A stretch of DNA of 11,156 nt from positions 1-11,156 of the forward strand of contig JAWOGN010000312.1 of the NCBI GenBank assembly GCA_046496815.1, read 5' to 3'. Positions within the stretch are counted from its first letter, which is position 1, and every line of letters starts with the position of its first letter. A model generated the notes under the pieces. It was not told the DNA's origin. It worked only from the letters and a program-made list of their open reading frames with translations, and made no database searches. The stretch is from JAWOGN01 sp046496815. Its GTDB lineage: Bacteria > Desulfobacterota > DSM-4660 > Desulfatiglandales > Desulfatiglandaceae. Below, piece after piece: positions 5,418 through 11,156 of the stretch. The position numbers and the translations under genes are program-made.

Positions 5418-6767
5418 ATGGCATTGGAAAGAAAAAGTCTGAGCATCCTGTGTGAAGCGCTGGAACGATTGGAAGAAGGATTCAATGATTTACCGGATAG
5501 CGACATGGATTTGGATACGTCCGCGTTACGCGCCGTCATGATGGAAGTCGCCGAAAAAATGCGCGACAATTATCCCTACCATCATCCGCTCTATGCCGGA
5601 CAAATGCTTAAACCACCCCATTCCATCGCGCGGTTGGCGTATATGCTGGCAATGTGGATTAACCCGAACAACCATGCGCTTGATGGGGGACGCGTAAGTT
5701 CAGTAATGGAGAAGGAAGCCGTGGCTGACATTGCAAGGATGTTCGGATGGGAGACTCATTTAGGACACCTGTGTGGGGGCGGCACCATGGCGAATATGGA
5801 AGCTTTGTGGGTTTCAGGGTGCCTTCATCCCGGCAAAAAAATCGTGGCCTCCGAGCAGGCGCATTATACCCACAGTCGTCTATCTGAAGTTCTTCATCTG
5901 CCCTTTCAATTTATCCCTTGCGATAGCAGGGCCAAGATGGATTTAAATGCCCTTGAAGACGCGTTGAAAAAAGGTAACGTCGGCACGGTCGTCGCAACGA
6001 TGGGAACGACCGCGGCAGGATCTGTCGATCCGTTACCCGATATTCTTGATCTGAAGTCCAAATACGGGTTTCGTCTTCATGCCGATGCTGCCTACGGAGG
6101 GTATTTTGTTCTTGCTAAGAATTTAGATGTCGAAGCCCGATCCGCTTTCGACCGAATTGGTGAAGTTGACTCTATTGTGATTGATCCTCATAAACATGGG
6201 CTTCAACCTTACGGCTGCGGCTGTGTGCTTTTCAAAGAACCGTCTGTGGGGAAATTCTATAAACATGACTCACCCTATACGTATTTTAGCTCTGCGGAGC
6301 TGCATCTCGGAGAAATCAGTCTGGAATGTTCCCGTGCCGGAGCCTCGGCAGTGGCCTTGTGGGCGACCATGCGGATGTTTCCGTTGACATGCGAAGGCAC
6401 ATTGGCTCGAGGCTTAGAGAACGGACGAAAGGCCGCCATGGCGCTGTTTGAAAAAATCCAGGCCGATCAACGATTTCTCACCGCATTCCCACCGGAACTC
6501 GACATCGTCATCTGGGCTCCTCTGTCCGGAAAAGCCGGCGAAATTTCTATTCGTTCAAAGGAAATATTCGAAGCCGCAGCCGGAGAAAATCTCCATCTGG
6601 CCCTTGCCACCTTTCCAAAAACAATGCTTGAACAAGCCTGGGGTATCGACTGGGATCATGAAAACGTCGTCTGTCTTCGCTCTTGTCTCATGAAAGCCGA
6701 GCACCTCGAGTGGATCGAATACATCTGGCAAATACTGGACGGGGTGACACGGAAAAAATTGGAATGA
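5418..6767 (+). CDS. PLP-dependent decarboxylase, group II type (aromatic amino acid/glutamate decarboxylase superfamily)
   Basis: This 449-residue cytosolic enzyme uses pyridoxal phosphate and most likely decarboxylates an amino acid to an amine. Counting from the ATG at 5418, GGGTMANMEAL (120-130) binds the cofactor phosphate. H149 in AHYTHS should stack on the PLP ring, MGTTAAGSVDP lies at 195-205, and D223 in HADAAYGG contacts the pyridine nitrogen. K259 in DPHKHG is the Schiff-base lysine. Length and motif order fit the superfamily. The start at 5418 is preceded by AGGAAAAG; the frame stays open up to a TTG at 5346, but no ribosome binding site is seen there. The 245 bases between hicB and this gene hold no recognisable gene or clear promoter. 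No transporter or pathway gene sits next to it, so the substrate is unknown; Tyr, Phe, Trp, Glu or Asp are all possible. Confidence 0.9.
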   Translation: MALERKSLSILCEALERLEEGFNDLPDSDMDLDTSALRAVMMEVAEKMRDNYPYHHPLYAGQMLKPPHSIARLAYMLAMWINPNNHALDGGRVSSVMEKEAVADIARMFGWETHLGHLCGGGTMANMEALWVSGCLHPGKKIVASEQAHYTHSRLSEVLHLPFQFIPCDSRAKMDLNALEDALKKGNVGTVVATMGTTAAGSVDPLPDILDLKSKYGFRLHADAAYGGYFVLAKNLDVEARSAFDRIGEVDSIVIDPHKHGLQPYGCGCVLFKEPSVGKFYKHDSPYTYFSSAELHLGEISLECSRAGASAVALWATMRMFPLTCEGTLARGLENGRKAAMALFEKIQADQRFLTAFPPELDIVIWAPLSGKAGEISIRSKEIFEAAAGENLHLALATFPKTMLEQAWGIDWDHENVVCLRSCLMKAEHLEWIEYIWQILDGVTRKKLE

Positions 6768-6900
6768 TTTTACCGCAGCCGCAAATTTGAAAATGCGTAT
6801 AGTCGGAGCGGGCCGTTTGAATGAAAATTTCCTTTATAACCTATTGTAGCCCTTCTCTTTGCTTCAGTTACGCTTCGCCTCTGAGAATCTTGAGATTGAA

Positions 6901-6930
6901 TTGACCGGAAATAATCAAATACAATATATT
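6901..6930 (+). promoter_or_regulatory. Promoter of the DUF1846 gene
   Basis: TTGACC (6901-6906), an 18-base A-rich spacer and TATATT (6925-6930) sit in the 234-base gap before the DUF1846 start. Transcription would begin near 6938, leaving a leader of about 65 bases. Confidence 0.55.
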
Positions 6931-7001
6931 GCACCTTTTGGGCTCTAACACTTACCAATACCCCGATTGCGGGGAAAGCGTTGGGTAATGGGAGTATATA
7001 A

Positions 7002-8519
7002 ATGGATGAAAAGGCGGCATTTGACAACGAGAAATATATTCGAGAACAAACCTCTGAAATCCTTGAAAGGGTGGGTAAGTTCGATAACAAGCTCTACCTG
7101 GAATTCGGCGGCAAGCTCCTCTACGACTACCACGCTTCCAGGGTTTTGCCGGGTTATGACCCCAATATTAAAATGCGGCTGCTTCAGGCGTTGAAATCGA
7201 AGGCTGATATTTTGCTCTGTATTTACGCCGGTGACATTGAGCGAAAAAAAATGAGGGCCGATTTTGGCATTACCTATGATTCCGACGCCCTCAAACTCAT
7301 TGACGATTTGAGGGGCTGGGGGATCAACGTCTTGGGGGTCGTGATTACCCGTTTTGAGAATCAGCCGGCGGCCGAGCAGTTTAAAAATAAATTAGAGAGA
7401 AGGAAAATAAGGGTCTACACCCATAAATATACAAAGGGATATCCCACGGATATCGATCTTATCGTCAGCGATGAAGGTTATGGCGCCAATGAATATATTG
7501 AAACCGAAAAGCCCCTGATCATCGTGACGGGTCCCGGCCCGGGAAGTGGGAAATTGGCGACTTGCCTTTCCCAGGTTTATCATGAATATAAACGGGGGGT
7601 CTACGCGGGGTATGCCAAATTCGAGACCTTTCCTATTTGGAATCTGCCCCTTACGCATCCCGTAAACGCGGCCTATGAAGCGGCGACCGCGGATCTCAGA
7701 GACTTTAATATGATCGACCCTTTTCATCTGGAAACATATAATGAGAAGGCGGTCAACTACAATCGAGATGTTGAAGTCTTTCCCGTCGTTAAACGCATAC
7801 TGAAAAAAATCATGGACGGGGAGTCATTCTATAAATCACCCACGGAAATGGGGGTTAATCGGGTTGGTTTTGCGATACCGGACGATGAAGTGACGAAGGA
7901 CGCGGCCAAACAGGAGATCATCAGACGGTATTTCCGGTATCGATGTGAATATGCGATGGGGTTGACCAATAAGGAGACGGTCCAAAGGGTGAAACTCCTG
8001 ATGGAAAATTTCAACCTGGTTCCGGAGTATCGCCGTGTGGTAGCCCCGGCGCGAAAGGCTGCCGCCCATGCTCAGGAAAGCAATAAAGGAAATGAGGGTA
8101 TTTTTTGCGGCGCGGCTATCGGCCTTAAGGAGGGCACCATCGTCACCGGTAATAACTCGACCCAACTTCATGCAGCCTCAAGTCTCATCTTGCATGCCAT
8201 TAAGCATTTGTCGGGAATCCCGGAGAAAGTAAAATTGCTTCCGCCAAGCATTATAGAATCGGTTAGAAATCTAAAAACAGAGGTCTTGAATGAAAAGAAC
8301 CTCAGCTTGGATCTGGTCGAGACACTCATCGTTCTGAGTACCAGTGCCATAACCAATTCTGCAGCCCAGCTGGCTATGGAAAGATTGAAAGACCTCCAGG
8401 GCTGTGAAGTCCATATGACCCACATCCCGACACCCGGAGATGAGGCAGGACTCAGGCGGCTTGGAGTGAATCTCACAAGTGATCCGAATTTTTCCACCAA
8501 GGACCTTTTTGTCACCTGA
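7002..8519 (+). CDS. DUF1846 / UPF0371 family protein with P-loop-like motif
   Basis: This full-length 505-residue member of the DUF1846 (UPF0371) family is cytosolic and of unproven function. The start at 7002 has a GGGAG site about eight bases upstream. The N-terminal domain carries the family hallmarks KLYLEFGGKLLYDYHASRVLPGYDP (30-54), LLCIYAGDIERKKMRADFGITYD (71-93) and VVITRFENQPAAEQF (113-127). A glycine-rich GPGPGSGK (177-184) after the strand PLIIVT looks like a nucleotide-binding P-loop, followed by LATCLSQVYHEYKRG. The C-terminal domain contains the conserved GLKEGTIVTGNNSTQLHAAS, typical of the family, and ends near DLFVT. No membrane segment is present. It has its own promoter and is followed by a strong terminator, so it is probably a single-gene unit. 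The family identification is firm; a kinase or other NTP-dependent activity is only suggested by the P-loop. Confidence 0.93.
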   Translation: MDEKAAFDNEKYIREQTSEILERVGKFDNKLYLEFGGKLLYDYHASRVLPGYDPNIKMRLLQALKSKADILLCIYAGDIERKKMRADFGITYDSDALKLIDDLRGWGINVLGVVITRFENQPAAEQFKNKLERRKIRVYTHKYTKGYPTDIDLIVSDEGYGANEYIETEKPLIIVTGPGPGSGKLATCLSQVYHEYKRGVYAGYAKFETFPIWNLPLTHPVNAAYEAATADLRDFNMIDPFHLETYNEKAVNYNRDVEVFPVVKRILKKIMDGESFYKSPTEMGVNRVGFAIPDDEVTKDAAKQEIIRRYFRYRCEYAMGLTNKETVQRVKLLMENFNLVPEYRRVVAPARKAAAHAQESNKGNEGIFCGAAIGLKEGTIVTGNNSTQLHAASSLILHAIKHLSGIPEKVKLLPPSIIESVRNLKTEVLNEKNLSLDLVETLIVLSTSAITNSAAQLAMERLKDLQGCEVHMTHIPTPGDEAGLRRLGVNLTSDPNFSTKDLFVT

Positions 8520-8552
8520 GCATGGGAGAGGCTTGCCTGTCTCATTTAAGAT

Positions 8553-8587
8553 CCCATTTCTCATTGAGAAGTTGGGTTTTGTTTTTT
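8553..8587 (+). terminator. Rho-independent terminator after the DUF1846 gene
   Basis: CCCATTTCTC (8553-8562) pairs with GAGAAG-t-TGGG (8566-8576) through a three-base ATT loop, with one G-T pair and one bulged T. The run TTTT-G-TTTTTT follows at 8577-8587. It lies 33 bases past the DUF1846 stop and 40 bases before the next gene. Confidence 0.75.
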
Positions 8588-8626
8588 CATCGTTTGTTGC
8601 AAATACAAGAAAAGGAGATTCTCATT

Positions 8627-8863
8627 ATGAGAAAAATTGTGATCAGCATCGTTACAGAAAGAGAGAACCCACAGAAGGGGAAATCGGCAATTCATGTAGA
8701 GGAGAATGGATTGGAATCGGAGGCGTGGTATCCGGCGCCTGACAGAAAGTCTAAGTTATTGGAATCTGTGCTCAACGAGTTAATCGCACGTTCGAAGGAG
8801 TATCAAGATCCGATGGTAAATAGAACCATACCCGAGCTCAGAACTGTGAAACAAGATTCATGA
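8627..8863 (+). CDS. Small hypothetical protein
   Basis: This 78-residue soluble protein is one I do not recognise. The ATG at 8627 has a strong AAAGGAGA site about seven bases upstream, which is the main evidence that it is real. The first residues, MRKIVISIVTERENP, look like a beta strand. A charged middle (GKSAIHVEENGLESEAWYPAPD) and a helix (KSKLLESVLNELIARSKEYQ, about 43-62) follow. There is no signal peptide or catalytic motif. It follows the terminator of the DUF1846 gene by 40 bases, so it either depends on read-through or on a promoter I could not identify in that short gap. The MscS gene begins 203 bases downstream on the same strand. Confidence 0.65.
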   Translation: MRKIVISIVTERENPQKGKSAIHVEENGLESEAWYPAPDRKSKLLESVLNELIARSKEYQDPMVNRTIPELRTVKQDS

Positions 8864-9066
8864 TGCCTCACGATGGGACATCTTCAGATGAATCCAGCGT
8901 CGAGCGAGCCTTTGAAATGCTCTCAGTATGGGTGGTCCCGGGGAAGCCCTGCATAAGAAATACTCCGGGGTTCCATTATCTGGGGTGTGGCATCTGTGAT
9001 GGCCGGGTTTGGATGATTCATGGGTCTTGGCGAGAAAATACAGAAAAACATCGGATGGAGGTAGAT

Positions 9067-9981
9067 ATGGAAATCAACGAATATCTTCAAGTTGTAACGC
9101 AATGGCTTTTCACCAGCGGTTTACGCGTTCTACTGATTTTGGGTCTCATGTTGGTTGCGCTCAGAGTGGCTCGCTTTATTTCAACCCGATTGTTTACACT
9201 GGCTAGGAAGGAAAAAGATCTCGAGTTTCAAAAGCGTGTTGACACGCTTGGCTCCGTCATTCGTTATGTTCTGATACTTGGAATTATTATTGTTTCAGCG
9301 ATTATGGTAATGGGTGAACTGGGGATTGAGATCGGTCCCATACTTGCCGCTGCAGGAATTGTTGGGTTGGCCGTCGGCTTCGGGGCACAAAACCTGGTGC
9401 AAGATGTTATCAGCGGATTTTTCATCCTGCTTGAGGATCAGATTCGTGTGGGAGACGTTGTTCAGATCGCCGACAAAGGAGGATTGGTTGAAAGAATTAC
9501 CTTGAGGATGGTTGTTTTAAGGGATTTGGCGGGAAATGTTCATTACGTTCGAAATGGACAGATTCAAGTGGTTACCAATATGACAAAGGAGTATGGGAGA
9601 TATGTATTTGATATCGGCGTGGCGTACCGTGAAGATGTGGATAATGTGATCGAAGTGATCAAAGAGGTGGACGAGGAATTGCGCAGTGACGCAAACTTCA
9701 AGGAAGATATCCTTGAACCTATTGAGATACTGGGGCTGGATCGATTTGCCGATTCGGCCGTAATTATCAGAGCGCGCGTTAAAACAAAGCCCATCAAGCA
9801 GTGGGCGGTAGGTCGGGAATTTAACAGGCTGCTCAAAAAAAGATTCGATGAGAAAGATATCGAAATTCCTTTTCCGCACGTGACGCTTTATATGGGGCAA
9901 GACAAACAAGGACAGGCTGCACCGCTCAATATGGTGGTGGAACCGGCTACCGCGCCGTCCGAATTGAAAACTGATTTATAA
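9067..9981 (+). CDS. MscS-family small-conductance mechanosensitive channel
   Basis: This 304-residue inner-membrane channel protects cells from osmotic downshock by opening under membrane tension. The size is close to the 286 residues of E. coli MscS. TM1 lies at about 19-38 (GLRVLLILGLMLVALRVARF), TM2 at about 64-83 and the pore-lining TM3 at about 91-123. TM3 has the Gly/Ala packing pattern AAAGIVGLAVGFGAQNLVQD, then VISGFFILLED. The cytoplasmic beta domain follows with IRVGDVVQI and the family motif HYVRNGQIQVVTN (159-171). The start at 9067 has GGAGG five bases upstream. The frame stays open back to an ATG at 8860, but that extension has no membrane features or ribosome binding site and contains three cysteines (one in an LGCGICDG stretch) unlike MscS. 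Twenty bases separate it from the methyltransferase gene, so the two are probably co-transcribed. Confidence 0.93.
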   Translation: MEINEYLQVVTQWLFTSGLRVLLILGLMLVALRVARFISTRLFTLARKEKDLEFQKRVDTLGSVIRYVLILGIIIVSAIMVMGELGIEIGPILAAAGIVGLAVGFGAQNLVQDVISGFFILLEDQIRVGDVVQIADKGGLVERITLRMVVLRDLAGNVHYVRNGQIQVVTNMTKEYGRYVFDIGVAYREDVDNVIEVIKEVDEELRSDANFKEDILEPIEILGLDRFADSAVIIRARVKTKPIKQWAVGREFNRLLKKRFDEKDIEIPFPHVTLYMGQDKQGQAAPLNMVVEPATAPSELKTDL

Positions 9982-10001
9982 GGTTGTAACCCTGGATAAA
10001 G

Positions 10002-10649
10002 ATGAAAGAACCCATGGCAAGGCCTGTGAAAACGATGGTTCGCGCTTATGGCATTCGGGTTTTACTATCACGTCATCCCGATGTCCGCAGGCTTAAACGC
10101 CTTCACACGTCTTCTGCTCATGGAAACAGATTTTGGACTTCGAGCTGGTTGTTGATGGATTTTTTCAGGCGCCGGGGCTTGCCGGAAGGGACACGGGTCC
10201 TCGATCTGGGATGCGGTTGGGGATTAACCGGGATTTATTGCGCCAAGAAACACAACGCCGTGGTAACCGGCGTTGATATCGATCCCGAAGTTTTTCCTTA
10301 CTTGCGCCTTCACGCAGAAGTCAATAACGTGCAGATCGCCACGATGAAGGGAAACTTCGCCGGGCTTACCGCAAAGCACTTGATGCATTTCGATATCTTG
10401 ATAGGTGCTGATATTTGCTTTTGGGATAAATTGAACTATTCCCTGAAGAGACTTATTAACCGAGCCATACGAACGGGGCTGCAGATGGTACTTATCGCGG
10501 ATCCGGGAAGAGCTCCATTTGATGCGCTTTCAAGGTATTTCGTTGAAAAAAGGGGGGCGGAAATTTTGGATTGGACCGTCCAGCGTCCCCGACGGATACA
10601 GGGGAGAATTCTTAAAGTCGGTTCCCTTTGCGTGGACAGGAAACCTTAG
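10002..10649 (+). CDS. Class I SAM-dependent methyltransferase, protein-lysine-methyltransferase-like
   Basis: This 215-residue cytosolic enzyme has a Rossmann methyltransferase fold. Motif I VLDLGCGWGLTG (66-77) binds S-adenosylmethionine. The acidic end of strand two is VDIDPEV (91-97), and FDILIGADICFWD (130-142) is the post-I/motif IV region. Before the fold comes HGNRFWTSSWLLMDF (40-54), a stretch like the one in METTL20/METTL21-type protein methyltransferases, where a Trp-rich segment precedes motif I. This favours a protein substrate over a small molecule, but weakly. The start at 10002 has only a weak GGATAAAG before it; an ATG at 10014 is an alternative. It lies 20 bases after the MscS stop. 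The 317 bases after it hold no plus-strand gene. Confidence 0.85.
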   Translation: MKEPMARPVKTMVRAYGIRVLLSRHPDVRRLKRLHTSSAHGNRFWTSSWLLMDFFRRRGLPEGTRVLDLGCGWGLTGIYCAKKHNAVVTGVDIDPEVFPYLRLHAEVNNVQIATMKGNFAGLTAKHLMHFDILIGADICFWDKLNYSLKRLINRAIRTGLQMVLIADPGRAPFDALSRYFVEKRGAEILDWTVQRPRRIQGRILKVGSLCVDRKP

Positions 10650-10655
10650 AAAAAC

Positions 10656-10970
10656 CTACTGGAAGATTTCCGTCTGACGTCTAACCGCTTCGAATAATAC
10701 ATCCAGGTGCGGTACTTCGACGGTGGTGGCCCATGCCTCCAACCCCATAGCTGTGATTGGACTCGGCCATAACTGAGACGCCTTTCCGAGCAACGCGGCG
10801 AAGATTTGTACCTTCTCCACGGGGAAAAATGGAGGACCGCACACGCATACTCGCCTCCTGCGTAGGTTTTCACCTCCGGCATCACAAGGTGAGAACGGAT
10901 TTAACGGAAGGCCCTGTGTCGACGCTACAGTTAAAGACTCTGAATTCGGGTGCCGGGCTAACGTCATCAT
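10656..10970 (-). CDS. Doubtful small ORF, translationally coupled to the OmpA-domain gene
   Basis: This 104-codon minus-strand frame starts at an ATG (10970) that overlaps the TGA of the upstream OmpA-domain gene in the form ATGATGA, with a GAGG stretch about eight bases before it. That layout is typical of coupled genes. The sequence is less convincing. The first 40 residues are low-complexity (Pro, Ser, four Arg in a row) and contain a CVCGPPFFP stretch, while the last 55 (VEKVQIFAALLGKASQLW, then the helix DVLFEAVRRQTEIF) look more protein-like. No family is recognised. It may be a real gene, a truncated one or chance. A second start with AGGAGG lies within it in another frame (about 10874), giving a 55-codon peptide that is no better supported. 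I see nothing else in 10650-10966. Confidence 0.3.
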   Translation of the reverse strand: MMTLARHPNSESLTVASTQGLPLNPFSPCDAGGENLRRRRVCVCGPPFFPVEKVQIFAALLGKASQLWPSPITAMGLEAWATTVEVPHLDVLFEAVRRQTEIFQ

Positions 10971-11156
10971 TCCAACCTCGGAGCTATAATAATGGCCACC
11001 CGTCTGTTCCGGCTGCGACCTTCTTCAGTTTCATTGGTCGCGATAGGCCTGTAAAAGGATTGACCGACTGCTTCCATGTTGCGTGGATCAATGCCGATAT
11101 CATTTTGAAAGTACCGGATCACCGCTGCCGCTCGAGCCGCGGAGAGTTCCCAATTC
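10967..11156 (-). CDS. OmpA/MotB-type peptidoglycan-binding domain protein (C-terminal fragment)
   Basis: The last 62 residues of a protein enter from the right edge on the minus strand, ending at TGA (10967-10969). They read NWELSAARAAAVIRYFQNDIG, then IDPRNMEAVGQSFYRPIATNETEEGRSRNRR and VAIIIAPRLE. This is the C-terminal half of the OmpA/MotB domain. The LSxxRAxxV helix, the G-x(5)-P step and the N-x-T-x3-GR-x2-NRR-V motif, whose Arg residues contact diaminopimelate in peptidoglycan, are all present. Such domains anchor an outer-membrane protein or a flagellar stator (MotB) to the cell wall. NWELS is common in MotB and its relatives, so a MotB-like protein is favoured, but the N-terminal part needed to tell is outside the window. 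Confidence 0.85.
   Translation of the reverse strand, partial: NWELSAARAAAVIRYFQNDIGIDPRNMEAVGQSFYRPIATNETEEGRSRNRRVAIIIAPRLE

Noticed and set aside
5108..5569. Minus-strand frame of 153 codons across the hicB end and decarboxylase start
   Set aside because: It overlaps two confident genes on the other strand, lacks a ribosome binding site and resembles no protein.
8168..8564. Two overlapping minus-strand frames over the end of the DUF1846 gene
   Set aside because: Both run antisense through conserved DUF1846 sequence and its terminator; no start signals are seen.
10780..10920. Possible riboswitch-like structure in the gap after the methyltransferase gene (TCACC...GGTGA repeats and a TGATGCCGGAGGTGAAAACC-like stretch on the minus strand)
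   Set aside because: I compared it by memory with fluoride, c-di-GMP and cobalamin riboswitch cores; the defining conserved blocks are not present in order.

Overview
The window looks like a chromosomal stretch from a Gram-negative bacterium. An OmpA/MotB-type C-terminal domain, an exported fasciclin protein, an MscS channel and clear AGGAGG-type ribosome binding sites support this. The mix of genes (NMT1-like ABC binding protein, C11 peptidase, DUF1846 protein, RAYT remnant, HicAB) would fit a Desulfobacterota (deltaproteobacterial) genome, but no sequence here fixes the taxon; that is inference.

Layout from left to right. Positions 1-150 hold the N-terminus of an ABC transporter substrate-binding protein on the minus strand. 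About 500 bases without a clear gene follow. Positions 654-1466 carry three small, closely spaced minus-strand genes of unknown function, with a good sigma70-like promoter upstream (1530-1557) and a possible terminator downstream. A plus-strand clostripain-type (C11) cysteine peptidase (1722-3392) faces a minus-strand secreted fasciclin protein (3529-4017), with a perfect 7-bp hairpin between them. Positions 4184-4538 are the remains of a REP-type (IS200-like) transposase. Immediately after it comes a HicA/HicB toxin-antitoxin pair (4577-5172) with a palindrome inside its promoter.

The right half is mostly plus-strand metabolic and envelope genes. They are a PLP-dependent group II type decarboxylase (5418-6767), a DUF1846 protein with a P-loop-like motif (7002-8519) with its own promoter and a strong terminator, a small orphan protein (8627-8863), an MscS-type mechanosensitive channel (9067-9981) and a class I SAM-dependent methyltransferase (10002-10649). 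The right edge holds the end of a minus-strand OmpA/MotB-domain gene, with a doubtful small ORF overlapping its stop codon by four bases.

The window is not one pathway. It is a set of short, mostly independent transcription units. The least explained parts are the three-gene small-protein operon (654-1466), the orphan small protein before MscS, and the coupled ORF at 10656-10970. The HicAB promoter, which appears to give an almost leaderless transcript, is the most specific regulatory observation.
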